Below are positions 39,111 to 48,225 of a stretch of 64,000 nt of DNA, piece by piece. Within the stretch, counting starts at the first letter, position 1. The number at the start of each line of letters is the position of its first letter. Position numbers and translations under genes: made by a program. The stretch comes from Gammaproteobacteria bacterium. GTDB lineage: Bacteria > Pseudomonadota > Gammaproteobacteria > DSM-16500. Location of the stretch: NCBI GenBank assembly GCA_031291175.1, contig JARLJO010000049.1, forward strand, positions 124,001 to 188,000. The letters are read 5' to 3'. Under the pieces are notes generated by a model that searched no databases, had not been told where the DNA came from, and saw nothing but the letters and a program-made list of their open reading frames with translations.

Positions 39111-40757
39111 ATGAAAAATATTACTGAGCTCGCTCCCTGGCAAGCGTTAAAAGCTCATCAAAAACATATTGTTACACAATACATGCAAGATTGGTTTGCA
39201 GAGGACCCCATTCGGTTTGCGCGGTTTTCCATGCAAGTGGGCGGCATTTTATTAGATTATTCCAAAAATCGTATCACCCAGGAAACAATCAATCTTCTGT
39301 GTGATTTAGCGCGCGCAACCCAGCTTTCTTCAAAGATTGAAGCCTTATTTGATGGTCAAATAATAAACACGACCGAGAATCGCCCGGCTCTGCATACCGC
39401 TTTACGTAATCGAGGGGGTCACCCTGTTTATGTGAATGGCGAGAACATCATGCCATTAATTGAAGCCACCCTAGAGAAAATGCGAAGCCTTACCGAAAAA
39501 GTTCGCAATGGGACTTGGCTGGGCAGCACCGGCAAACGCATCACTGACATTATTAACATTGGCATTGGTGGCTCTCATTTAGGTCCATTATCGACTACCC
39601 ATGCCTTAGCCGATTTCGCTACTGAGAATCTACGCTGTCACTTCATTTCAAATATTGATAGTGCGCATATTCATGAAGTATTAAAACAAATTCAACCCGA
39701 CACCAGTTTATTTATTGTTTCATCCAAATCCTTCACCACCCTAGAAACCATTACTAATGCTCGCACTTTAAAAAAATGGCTACAAAATGCCCTAGGTGAA
39801 AACGCTGTCGCCAAACATTTCATTGCTGTCACAGCTAGCGCCGACAAAGCGGTAGAATTTGGCATTTTGCCAGAAAATATTTTCCCACTGTGGGATTGGG
39901 TAGGCGGTCGTTATTCAATTTGGTCCGCTATTGGTTTGCCACTGGCCTTGCTCATTGGGATGGATCAATTCTTAGAATTTTTACGTGGCGCCTATGAGAT
40001 GGATCAGCATTTTCGCCATGCCGACTTTGCTTCCAATTTGCCGGTAGTATTAGGGCTATTAGGTATCTGGTATATCAATTTTTTTGATGCCAATAACCAT
40101 GCCATTGTGCCTTATACGCATCATCTAACCCATCTTCGAACGTACCTGCAACAAGCCGACATGGAAAGTAACGGAAAAAACATATCTCAACAAGGTATGT
40201 CTATCGATTATCAAACAGGCCCCATTATCTGGGGTGAACAAGGTTGTAATGCACAACATGCGTTTCATCAGCTGCTCCATCAAGGCCAGCACTTGATCCC
40301 TGTCGATTTCATTTTAGTCGGTAGCAACAAAAATAACTTTGCTGACCATCATGATATTTTGGTTGCCAGCGGACTCAGCCAAGCACAAGCACTGTTGCGT
40401 GGCAAATCTTATGAGGAAGCCTTTTCAGAATTGATAACCGATGGTTATTCTCCACAAATCGCTGAACACTTAGCTCAACACAAGACCATTCCAGGCAATC
40501 GACCTAGCAATACTTTATTCTTAGAACAAATGACGCCCTATCATTTAGGCGCATTTTTAGCTCTCTATGAACACAAAATTTTTGTCCAAGGTGCCATTTG
40601 GAATATTAACTCCTTCGATCAATGGGGAGTGGAATTAGGGAAGCAACTTTTACCGCAAATATTAGCTGATCTACAAAAGCCTGCGGGTGTAATGCCTCAT
40701 GATTCTTCCACACAAGGATTAATTGAATTCTATAAGTCGGTAAGGAGCGAGTCTTGA
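39111..40757 (+). CDS. pgi: Glucose-6-phosphate isomerase
   Basis: 548 residues, as in E. coli, from the ATG at 39111 (an upstream TTG at 39096 is unlikely). INIGIGGSHLGP, SSKSFTTLETITNA, FPLWDWVGGRYSIWSAIGLP (signature 1), and GIWYINF and GANIQHAFHQLLHQG-type segment (here CNAQHAFHQLLHQG) and FDQWGVELGKQL (signature 2) are present. It interconverts glucose-6-P and fructose-6-P and so feeds GlmS as well as glycolysis. Its TGA overlaps the start of lptM. Confidence 0.97.
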   Translation: MKNITELAPWQALKAHQKHIVTQYMQDWFAEDPIRFARFSMQVGGILLDYSKNRITQETINLLCDLARATQLSSKIEALFDGQIINTTENRPALHTALRNRGGHPVYVNGENIMPLIEATLEKMRSLTEKVRNGTWLGSTGKRITDIINIGIGGSHLGPLSTTHALADFATENLRCHFISNIDSAHIHEVLKQIQPDTSLFIVSSKSFTTLETITNARTLKKWLQNALGENAVAKHFIAVTASADKAVEFGILPENIFPLWDWVGGRYSIWSAIGLPLALLIGMDQFLEFLRGAYEMDQHFRHADFASNLPVVLGLLGIWYINFFDANNHAIVPYTHHLTHLRTYLQQADMESNGKNISQQGMSIDYQTGPIIWGEQGCNAQHAFHQLLHQGQHLIPVDFILVGSNKNNFADHHDILVASGLSQAQALLRGKSYEEAFSELITDGYSPQIAEHLAQHKTIPGNRPSNTLFLEQMTPYHLGAFLALYEHKIFVQGAIWNINSFDQWGVELGKQLLPQILADLQKPAGVMPHDSSTQGLIEFYKSVRSES

Positions 40758-40885
40758 AAAAGCTGTGCTTTATTTCTTTATTAGCTTTGACTCTAGCAGG
40801 CTGCGGACAATCCGGTGCATTATATCTACCGAGCGCAGATACAACACCTTCCAAAAACACAGGGCCAAGCTCAATCAGCCATTAA
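40754..40885 (+). CDS. lptM: Small lipoprotein LptM (YifL)
   Basis: 43 residues. TTG start overlapping the pgi stop (TTGA), with AAGGAG six bases upstream. MKKLCFISLLALTLAGCGQSG has a type II signal with lipobox LAGC and Cys17, and the mature part starts CGQSGALYLP, the family's conserved CGxxGxLYxP motif. In E. coli LptM assists assembly of the LPS translocon LptDE, and yifL likewise lies next to dapF. Short but well supported by motif and position. Confidence 0.9.
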   Translation: MKKLCFISLLALTLAGCGQSGALYLPSADTTPSKNTGPSSISH

Positions 40886-40927
40886 AAACGGACAGCTAGT
40901 AACATTTGGTTACGGAGATAAAACCCC

Positions 40928-41749
40928 ATGACTCACTTCTCAAAAATGCATGGCTTAGGCAACGATTTTGTCGTAATCAACACGCTCAATCAGCAAATTG
41001 ATGTGGATCAGCTCCCAATAAGTCAATTAGCCGACCGTCATTTAGGCATTGGTTTTGACCAACTCTTGCTGATTAGCCACTCGCCAAAAGCCGATTTCTT
41101 TTGTCGCATCGTTAATGGCGATGGTAGCGAAGCTGAACAATGCGGTAATGGTTTACGATGTGTCGCGCGCTTTATTCATGACAAACAGTTAAGTTCCAGT
41201 AACTCTTTTAGTATCGCAACGTCAGGTGGCGTTTATTCTGCTACGGTCATAGACAATCATAAAATCCAAATTTCCATGGGCGTACCCTCTTTTGAGCCCA
41301 AGCAAATTCCTTTTATCACCCAAAACCAACAAAATGCCTATCAATTAAAGATGCAATCCGATGAAGCTGATCAGTCCCTATTTGCTTTATCTATGGGGAA
41401 TCCTCATGCCATTGTCTTAGTACAATCTGTCGCTAACTTTCCCGTCCAAAAACTGGGGTATGAGATTGGACATCACGCTGCTTTTCCACAAGGCGTGAAT
41501 GTAGGTTTTATGGAAATAGTCAATCCCGCACATGTTCGTCTACGCACCTACGAACGCGGCGTGGGCGAAACATTGGCGTGCGGCAGTAATTCCTGTGCGG
41601 CTGTCGTCGCTGGGATTGCCAATAATTTGCTGGATCAGAAAGTCAAAGTGGAATTGGCACTCGGTGACTTGTGGGTAGAATGGGCGGGAGAAAAAGAAGC
41701 TGTTTTGATGACGGGACCCGCTGAATTCGTATTTGAGGGGACTTTCTAA
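40928..41749 (+). CDS. dapF: Diaminopimelate epimerase
   Basis: 273 residues. The two catalytic cysteines are in NGDGSEAEQCGNGLRC and GETLACGSNSCAA. FSKMHGLGNDFVV at the N-terminus is canonical. It converts LL- to meso-diaminopimelate for lysine and peptidoglycan. It follows lptM in the common gammaproteobacterial order, and a strong terminator follows. Confidence 0.98.
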   Translation: MTHFSKMHGLGNDFVVINTLNQQIDVDQLPISQLADRHLGIGFDQLLLISHSPKADFFCRIVNGDGSEAEQCGNGLRCVARFIHDKQLSSSNSFSIATSGGVYSATVIDNHKIQISMGVPSFEPKQIPFITQNQQNAYQLKMQSDEADQSLFALSMGNPHAIVLVQSVANFPVQKLGYEIGHHAAFPQGVNVGFMEIVNPAHVRLRTYERGVGETLACGSNSCAAVVAGIANNLLDQKVKVELALGDLWVEWAGEKEAVLMTGPAEFVFEGTF

Positions 41750-41750
41750 T

Positions 41751-41790
41751 GACTCAGAGCAAGAAATCTTGCCCTGAGTCGCATCTTTTT
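41751..41790 (+). terminator. Rho-independent terminator of dapF
   Basis: GACTCAG-a-GCAAGA, loop AA, TCTTGC-c-CTGAGTC (13 pairs with one internal mismatch), followed by GCATCTTTTT. It touches the stop codon of the convergent pilP. Confidence 0.85.
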
Positions 41791-42658
41791 AAATCATACT
41801 AGCCATAGCGACTTTTCTAATCTTTTTATCTTTTTCGAGAGTCACACCTTCTCTGTTGATACCAACCACGCTCGATTGATCAGGCAATGAATCACCTACT
41901 GAAACCGTAAATAATTTTCCTGATAGCCCCATCACTGCTGTCCATTTGCCTCCTTGTTGCGAGACAGATAAAACAAGATAAGGTGCATCAGGCACAACAG
42001 AAGCCATTGCCGCTCTTGCTTGTGCGGCGGCAGCGGCTGCTGTAGCAGACCCCGCTGAAGCGGCCCCAGCAACGGGAGGCAGACCTGGCAGCGGTTCGCT
42101 TGACATGGTAGGCGCGGTTAAATTATTTGCATAAGACGCCTCAGATGGGCTTGGCTTTGTGAGCATATCTGCAATATTTTTTTCTGATGTCACCGTAGAC
42201 AGTTTCGCTGTGGCAATGGCTTGATTTGTTTCTGCTATTGCTTGTTGTACTTTTAACATTTGCAGTTCATTGATTGCCTTCAAATAACTTTCTTCGGTTT
42301 TTTGTTGCAACTTCAGAAGTTCCGCATTGGTTTGTACAGCTGCTTGACTAGGTCTTCCATTGCTGGGAGCCACCGCGTCCGCTTGCGATCCTTGTGGAAC
42401 AGGATTGGCATTGTTGTTCGTCGTAGTCGTAGTGGTTGTCGTAGTAGCTGCTGGCGCTGGTGCTGCTGCTGCCGCACTATTCATCTTGGTAACGGGGGCT
42501 GCTGGCGTTGGAGCTGGTGCACTACTACTCCCACCACCGAACATTCCCATCACCTGCCATATAATAATAAGCACAACCACTATCATGATTCCGATAGTGG
42601 CTAATTGTTTTGGATTCGCTTTAAATTTACCTATTTGAACTTGAGTTTCTGGCGACAT
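41789..42658 (-). CDS. pilP: Type IVb pilus protein PilP (R64 type)
   Basis: 289 residues. One membrane helix at about 20-40 after a short basic cytoplasmic start. A low-complexity periplasmic linker (Ala/Pro, then a run of nine Thr and Asn) and a coiled-coil section follow. The C-terminal small beta-domain (VLSVSQQGGKWTAVMGLSGKLFTVSVGD, VVGINREGVTL) resembles the PilP/PulC secretin-contact domain. It probably links the inner-membrane platform to the PilN secretin. It is last in the L-N-O-P unit, four bases after pilO. Confidence 0.8.
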   Translation of the reverse strand: MSPETQVQIGKFKANPKQLATIGIMIVVVLIIIWQVMGMFGGGSSSAPAPTPAAPVTKMNSAAAAAPAPAATTTTTTTTTNNNANPVPQGSQADAVAPSNGRPSQAAVQTNAELLKLQQKTEESYLKAINELQMLKVQQAIAETNQAIATAKLSTVTSEKNIADMLTKPSPSEASYANNLTAPTMSSEPLPGLPPVAGAASAGSATAAAAAAQARAAMASVVPDAPYLVLSVSQQGGKWTAVMGLSGKLFTVSVGDSLPDQSSVVGINREGVTLEKDKKIRKVAMASMI

Positions 42659-42661
42659 AGC

Positions 42662-43909
42662 TTAATTCCCTAAAGCTTTCAGTTTAAATGAACTTGATAT
42701 AACTCCATTATTAATTGTCATTGATGCTTTAATCATAACCAATGGCAAACCTTTTAATGCATCCGCTACCGCTATCAATGAAGTAGGTGAAGCGTTATCC
42801 ATCACTATATCCAGTTCTGTTTCCTTGTAATTGCCTTTTTCTGTTACGGTATTAAATCTTAACGCGGAGCCGGGCAAAATATAAGATAAGCTATCAATCA
42901 TCGCGGCATACACTTCTTGTAAAGAATTAATCGTAGCAGGCGCGTGTCTATTGTCTACAGTAAGAGAGGTGCTTGCAAATACGCCGCCTTGAAGAATTTC
43001 AATGGTCCAATGATATTGCTGTCCCCATGCGTTCAAAATATTCATCCGACCGCCATTGGATTTGAGCGTTGCTCTAATATCACCGCCTTGTGGACTCGCT
43101 ACAAAATCGATAGCAATCGCATCCCAGCCAGGTATGCTCATCAATGCCTGAATTTTTTCGATGAGTGCATATATTTCATTAGAAGGACTTGGTGAGCTTA
43201 GTTCATCATTGTAGCCTTGATAGGGATTTGTCTTAATCGATATTATCTGAGTGGCTACTTCTTTATGCGTTGTAATATAATTATATGCCATATAAAGAAC
43301 GGCTAATACGGCTAATACGGTAACCAATTTCTTGATTGGAACGACACCGATCCCTTGAGCCTTGAGAACAGTATCGACCGCTTGCAATTGAAATGCTTTA
43401 ACACCCTCTAAAGTTGGAAAAACTGGCTCTGTTAAGACATTAAAGGAACGTACTGAAGTTGCATCAAATGTAAATTTGTTATCTTCCAATTCTTGACTGA
43501 CAGGCACATCGCCATAAATATAAATATCAAAATTATTTTTTTGTGTTTTAAACACCACGAGTTCTTCAGCAATGCTATCGATAGCAAAACTACCATCCAG
43601 ATAGACACTGCCCGCTTTTACAATAACCAGTATCGCCTCAGATGTATTGGGAATGGCTTCACAATAAATCATGTCGTCAGGTCGATTAAAGTGTTGCCAG
43701 ATACATTCGCCTAATAAAAATCCGGGGTCCGGCGAAAAAGCGACTTCGTACTGATTAGTGTTTTTTTTCTGGAGCGTGATGTATTCGCCATAATTCGCGC
43801 TAAGTAAGAGTATCTCTCTTTTTAAGAGACTCTCTTTCTTAGCGACAAGCGTGTCCCGATAAGACGGGATGATAAAGCGTACGCCATCCTCTCGGGTTAT
43901 ATATGGCAT
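42662..43909 (-). CDS. pilO: Type IVb pilus accessory protein PilO (R64 type)
   Basis: 415 residues. A cytoplasmic half of about 200 residues precedes a single membrane helix near 200 (KKLVTVLAVLAVLYMAYNYI), then a periplasmic alpha/beta domain. This layout and the position between secretin and PilP match R64 PilO (PAP_PilO family), not the smaller PilO of type IVa pili. Its start overlaps the pilN stop by one base. Confidence 0.72.
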   Translation of the reverse strand: MPYITREDGVRFIIPSYRDTLVAKKESLLKREILLLSANYGEYITLQKKNTNQYEVAFSPDPGFLLGECIWQHFNRPDDMIYCEAIPNTSEAILVIVKAGSVYLDGSFAIDSIAEELVVFKTQKNNFDIYIYGDVPVSQELEDNKFTFDATSVRSFNVLTEPVFPTLEGVKAFQLQAVDTVLKAQGIGVVPIKKLVTVLAVLAVLYMAYNYITTHKEVATQIISIKTNPYQGYNDELSSPSPSNEIYALIEKIQALMSIPGWDAIAIDFVASPQGGDIRATLKSNGGRMNILNAWGQQYHWTIEILQGGVFASTSLTVDNRHAPATINSLQEVYAAMIDSLSYILPGSALRFNTVTEKGNYKETELDIVMDNASPTSLIAVADALKGLPLVMIKASMTINNGVISSSFKLKALGN

Positions 43910-45549
43910 TATACCGTCCCATTAATGATGATAGGGGTAATTAACACTACCATTTCACTGTTAGTTTGCGATGCCGCTTTACCGCCCAATGCTTGCGAAC
44001 CAAATAACTGCATAGCGCCAGTTTGGTTTTGGACTTGCTTATATCCTGAAAGAATCATGGTATCACCCGAACCAATCACACTGCGTTGATTGAATTCTTT
44101 TTCAGAAGTATGTGGCACCTGAATACTCGCAGGACTTGAACCACCCGTTCCTGAGGTAAACGGAACGATCTGAATTAAACTGGATAAGTCCGCGTTCACT
44201 TGTAAGTAAATCTTATCCCCCATGATCTTCGGTAAAATATAGAGAATTAAACCGGTCACAATGGTACCTGGTGTGATGGATGATGTAACAGAGGAGCCAC
44301 CTGATCCAGAACCACCCGCAAGCGCTGTCGATGACACGCTAGCCGCATAGCCTTGCTTATCAACAATATTGATAACAGAGACCTGGTTATTCAAGCACAC
44401 AACCCTTGGTTCAGAGACCACGGATACGCGACCTTGTTGCTCTAATGCACTCACCAACAAGTTAACGCCCGTAATGTGATTTGGGTCAGCTTGTAATGCA
44501 CCAACAGAAGGTAAACCACCATTCGCACCTTCAACTGGGACGGTATAACCGCTTCTTGTAAACGCACTGGTTGAACTGAGTGGCGTAATGCTAACTGGTG
44601 TACCGTAATCCGCATTTAAAGTGAAGTTAGTACCTAAGAAACCCCGCTTAATCACCTGCCAGTTAATACCAAAGTTAAATTGAGCGTTTAAAGTCACTTC
44701 ATAAACCTGGATCTTAACTAAGACTTGTCGAGACAAGTTTTTGTTGAGATTTCTGATATAACGTTCAATCAATGCCATGTTCGTTGGTCTATCGCGAACA
44801 GTGACGGTTGTTGTTGACTGGGACACTAACACTTTGCCGTCCGGAGAAAGCAACGCTTTGATAGTATCACTCAGATCTTGCCAGACAGAGATAGAGCCTT
44901 TCAAACTGCTAGAAGAAGACAAACCACTGAGTCCATTGCCGCCACCGGAGCCACCACTACCCCCGCCGCTACCGCCGCCACTACCGCCACCACCGCTTGA
45001 GCCGCTAGTACTACTGGAGTCACCTAACGTATAGTCAGCTGTTCCTGGCATAAAGGCGATATCAAATGTTTTAGTGACAAATGCTTGCCAGTAAACGGTG
45101 CTGCCGTTGACGGTATAAACGTAACCACTTTTCGCCGCCAATAAATCCAGGGCACCTTTTACTGTACCGGTGTAATTCATGGAAACAATAACGGACTGAT
45201 CTAAACCAATTTGATAGTGGGTTAAAATGGTTCTACCCATGATGCCAGTGATCGTGCGGCTATAATATGAGAATGGCAATTGATCGCCACGCATGACTAT
45301 ATGACCACGGACCCATGCAGGATCTTTCGCTAAGCTAATAGGTGTTCTATCAACATATAATCCTTGATTAACGACAAGCGGAGGCGCTTTTTTGAGATAC
45401 GATTCTTCTTTTTGTCGAGTATCGTTCATGCGCTGCGTAATATCGGCAACGTTACCCTGCGTTTGATTATAAAGTGGCGGCGAGGTAAAACAGCCGGTTA
45501 ATACAAACATTGACGCTAAGCATATTAAAAGAATTCGCTTATAGTGCAT
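43909..45549 (-). CDS. pilN: Type IVb pilus secretin PilN, lipoprotein
   Basis: 546 residues. Signal peptide with lipobox MFVLTGC (Cys20). N-domains at 60-180, then a Gly/Ser-rich linker at about 185-215, and a secretin core (ISVWQDLSDTIKALLSPDGKVLVSQSTTTVTVRD, RQVLVKIQVYEVTLN, VSVVSEPRVVCLNNQ, LQVNADLSSLIQI). It forms the outer-membrane ring for the pilus. The Gly/Ser linker is coded by a GC-rich repeat that gives an artefactual proline frame on the other strand. Confidence 0.9.
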   Translation of the reverse strand: MHYKRILLICLASMFVLTGCFTSPPLYNQTQGNVADITQRMNDTRQKEESYLKKAPPLVVNQGLYVDRTPISLAKDPAWVRGHIVMRGDQLPFSYYSRTITGIMGRTILTHYQIGLDQSVIVSMNYTGTVKGALDLLAAKSGYVYTVNGSTVYWQAFVTKTFDIAFMPGTADYTLGDSSSTSGSSGGGGSGGGSGGGSGGSGGGNGLSGLSSSSSLKGSISVWQDLSDTIKALLSPDGKVLVSQSTTTVTVRDRPTNMALIERYIRNLNKNLSRQVLVKIQVYEVTLNAQFNFGINWQVIKRGFLGTNFTLNADYGTPVSITPLSSTSAFTRSGYTVPVEGANGGLPSVGALQADPNHITGVNLLVSALEQQGRVSVVSEPRVVCLNNQVSVINIVDKQGYAASVSSTALAGGSGSGGSSVTSSITPGTIVTGLILYILPKIMGDKIYLQVNADLSSLIQIVPFTSGTGGSSPASIQVPHTSEKEFNQRSVIGSGDTMILSGYKQVQNQTGAMQLFGSQALGGKAASQTNSEMVVLITPIIINGTV

Positions 45550-45983
45550 TACACCTTCCTCGGGACGACCATCATGGTTCGGTTAGACATATACATCGTG
45601 GCTTGCAATGGAAACGGACTAAAAAGTTTTTCGATAACATTCGGCAAACTTGAGCCTGTTACACGACCATCGAAGTTATAGTCATACGGCACTTTCCAAA
45701 TTACCTTCCAATGATATCTATCCATTATACGTTCGACATTTTCTTTGAGAGATCCACTGACGCTAATTGCATATACTGCTGCCGGTCTACCGAGATTGGC
45801 AAACTGATCGGGAAATGCAGAGCTACCATAAGATGGGGAAAAAGTCGTGTCTTGTTGGACACCGGCTTGAAAAAATGGTTCGTTTGGAATAGCTGCTTGA
45901 GGTTTGGCTACTTGCCAACCGGCCATTGCAATTGTGGGGACCATCATTAATAACGCACTTACTCTAGTGACGAGGCACTTCAT
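45549..45983 (-). CDS. TcpQ/PilL-domain periplasmic pilus protein
   Basis: 144 residues from MKCLVTRVSALLMMVPTIAMAG, a clear signal peptide; GGAG lies seven bases upstream. Longer frames begin before the predicted transcription start. The C-terminal SGSLKENVERIMDRYHWKVIWKVPYDY matches the TcpQ domain (C-terminal part of R64 PilL), which assists secretin assembly. Its stop overlaps the pilN start by one base, so it heads the L-N-O-P operon. The full-length R64 PilL is longer. Confidence 0.78.
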   Translation of the reverse strand: MKCLVTRVSALLMMVPTIAMAGWQVAKPQAAIPNEPFFQAGVQQDTTFSPSYGSSAFPDQFANLGRPAAVYAISVSGSLKENVERIMDRYHWKVIWKVPYDYNFDGRVTGSSLPNVIEKLFSPFPLQATMYMSNRTMMVVPRKV

Positions 45984-46042
45984 CATAATACTCCATTTAA
46001 CGATGCCTAACTGAGTAACATATCCATAAATTTTAGTCATCA

Positions 46043-46071
46043 AGTATAAGCGATTTATTTTAAATGTGTAA
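46043..46071 (-). promoter_or_regulatory. Promoter of the second pilus unit (L-N-O-P)
   Basis: Minus strand: TTACAC (46066-46071), a 17-base spacer, TATACT (46043-46048). It stands in the 165-base gap between the second pilin gene and the TcpQ-like gene. Confidence 0.55.
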
Positions 46072-46148
46072 GAGCTATCAAGATAATACTATTGAAAAAG
46101 TTTATCTTCAAACTCAAACAGTCTCATTAACAAAAACTTTCTTCTCCT

Positions 46149-47237
46149 TTAGGGAGTATAGCCGGCGTTTGGCTGCCAAACATCGTTTGAACCAATCGGC
46201 TCATTTGTTGGAACACAGCGAGTGAAGACCAAGACTGTGCCTAACATTTTTCCCCATGCAATAGATGTTGGTGCACCACTGCTTGTATTAGGATAAGCAA
46301 TACCATTTTCTGTTCTAACATACAAACAAACTCGCCAATAAAGTGTGCCGTCTGAATTTAAAGTGCCACCAGTTTCATTTGACTGGCACGCTAATGTTGA
46401 TGGCGTGGCTGTCACTTTGCAATCCAGTGGAGGGCCCGCGTTATTATTTGCGTTTTTATAAAGAGCATTTCCATTAGGATCTGTTGGTGCACCGCTTGAA
46501 TCGCCGCGAGCAAACCCGATAAAACTACTTACTGGATAAACAGCGCCAGAACAATTAGATGGATCATATGGCGCGCTAAGACTCGATCCACTACAAGAGG
46601 GTGAATCAGTCATGCCGGATACAGCTGATGGTGTAACAACAATATTTGGTGTCATACCTAAAGGGCACGTTGGCGCTGGCACACAGGAACCCGCATAATA
46701 CACGCCTGCAAAATTGAGTGATCTAGCATTATTTAAATTTTGACCCGGCACATTGACTTGCCCTTGTACGTAGGTCACACCAGCAACAGTAACAACCGCA
46801 CCAAGCGGCACCATACCAGCAATAATAGTTTGATCCGCAGGAAGACTGACCGGCACTCTTATTTGAAATAGGCCTGTCGTAACATTGCAATCAAATTGAT
46901 AAGACTGCCCATTCACCGTTGGCATTTGTGCTGCGGGCGGCAAGTAGTTTTGAATTTGTAAATCAGCGGTTCCGTCAAATGACAACCAACTGCCTGCGCT
47001 GCAAAGCGTTTTTGTTGAGCCGACTGTTTTACCCGGCCATGCGCCGTTTGTCACATAAAAAGCTAATGCAGCATTTAACACTTGCTGCATTTCTTTAGCA
47101 ATATTTTCTCGTCTCAATGCATCCGCTTTTTGCGTACTATAATTGATTAAGACAATTAAAATAGCGCTCATAATCGCCATAACAAGAATCATTTCTAACA
47201 AACTAAAGCCTTTTAATTTGCTTCTTGGAATATTCAT
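46149..47237 (-). CDS. Large pilin-like protein with type IV prepilin signal (second)
   Basis: 362 residues from MNIPRSKLKG (ATG 47237, GGTGGA upstream). The prepilin site is KLKG/FSLLEMILVMAIMSAILIVL, with Glu5 conserved. After the pilin helix come about 330 residues rich in Pro, Ser, Asn and Cys pairs (CVPAPTCPLG, SPSCSGS), suggesting a disulfide-stabilised C-terminal domain. By length it is more like R64 PilV, the tip adhesin, than the major pilin PilS. Its start lies only a few bases after the preceding pilin's stop. Confidence 0.75.
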   Translation of the reverse strand: MNIPRSKLKGFSLLEMILVMAIMSAILIVLINYSTQKADALRRENIAKEMQQVLNAALAFYVTNGAWPGKTVGSTKTLCSAGSWLSFDGTADLQIQNYLPPAAQMPTVNGQSYQFDCNVTTGLFQIRVPVSLPADQTIIAGMVPLGAVVTVAGVTYVQGQVNVPGQNLNNARSLNFAGVYYAGSCVPAPTCPLGMTPNIVVTPSAVSGMTDSPSCSGSSLSAPYDPSNCSGAVYPVSSFIGFARGDSSGAPTDPNGNALYKNANNNAGPPLDCKVTATPSTLACQSNETGGTLNSDGTLYWRVCLYVRTENGIAYPNTSSGAPTSIAWGKMLGTVLVFTRCVPTNEPIGSNDVWQPNAGYTP

Positions 47238-47241
47238 GTAT

Positions 47242-48183
47242 TTATCCACCGCATAAGTAATAACGCAATGTAAAACCGCCTTGATCTTGTGTTCCTGGCA
47301 TTAACTCATACATTTGATCATGTGTATATTGAAGATTAAATTGATTTTGCGCAGGTGACGATATCCAATTCAATGTTGTTGAATTAGGTGAAGCGTTAGA
47401 AGGTAGCCGCTCCCAGACTAAATATCCACTATTCGCTGCCGGTGGTGTCTCGCATGGCTCAACCACGCCACTAACCAAATCAGAATTACAAGTGGCTTGT
47501 AATGCATTAAGGAAAATGGTGGCTTTTGTTGGATCAAGCAATAAGACAGAAACTTGCATTTTCCAAACCAATCCCGTGACTTGATTCGGTGGCATGTAAT
47601 GGCCATTGACTTGATTTGCCGATGGGGGATTGACCGGTGTTGGTGTAATTGTACATGCTGGAGAACAGGCATTTTCTAGGTTCGTGCCGCTGGGTACAGG
47701 TCTAGGTGAAATCGTGCAAGGCGAAATTTTAGTTCCAAGATCAGTACAAGCATTCATATTGTTTGTATTAAATAGCACAGGAACAAACTGAATAAAATAT
47801 CCATTTTCGCTGCCACCCGCGCTATTCACTAAAGGGTTTAATGGCTGCCAATCTTTAAGATACCGATTAGTACCTTGTAGCTTACCAGCAATTGTCAGCA
47901 CTTTCGGTTGAGTTAAACTAGGCGGAGAGGGATTACGAGGATTTAATGTTCCCCATGTGCTTACCGCGCCACTACTGTCATAACTACCAAAACAGTTTGC
48001 TTTGTAATAAAGCGACATGGCTTGAAAAAGACTATCTACGTTACCCTGTAGCTGCGCAAGATTTGCATCCAGTTCATATTGTCTATACATCTTGAGACTG
48101 AGAACCAAAACAAGACTACCAATAGCAAGCGCCAGCATGGCTTCTAATAGTGTGATACCTTTCTGTAATTTGAGAAGTGCCAC
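47242..48183 (-). CDS. Large pilin-like protein with type IV prepilin signal (first)
   Basis: 313 residues. The prepilin site is LQKG/ITLLEAMLALAIGSLVLVL, with Glu5. The remainder is rich in Asn, Pro and Cys (CTISPRPVPSG, CSPACTITP) and ends in RYYLCGG. Its role as major or minor pilin cannot be decided; no separate short PilS-type gene is present. No prepilin peptidase is in the cluster, so processing must use one from elsewhere. Confidence 0.72.
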   Translation of the reverse strand: MALLKLQKGITLLEAMLALAIGSLVLVLSLKMYRQYELDANLAQLQGNVDSLFQAMSLYYKANCFGSYDSSGAVSTWGTLNPRNPSPPSLTQPKVLTIAGKLQGTNRYLKDWQPLNPLVNSAGGSENGYFIQFVPVLFNTNNMNACTDLGTKISPCTISPRPVPSGTNLENACSPACTITPTPVNPPSANQVNGHYMPPNQVTGLVWKMQVSVLLLDPTKATIFLNALQATCNSDLVSGVVEPCETPPAANSGYLVWERLPSNASPNSTTLNWISSPAQNQFNLQYTHDQMYELMPGTQDQGGFTLRYYLCGG

Positions 48184-48225
48184 GCAAACATGACTCCGGT
48201 CAAAATGGCGCTAAACTTTCTTTTG

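Noticed and set aside
42260-42638. Two plus-strand frames with runs of Val/Ala or Arg/Cys
   Set aside because: They are the complement of the Ala/Thr-rich linker of pilP, which has better domain and context support.
44777-45034. Proline-rich plus-strand frame
   Set aside because: It is the complement of the Gly/Ser linker in the PilN secretin.
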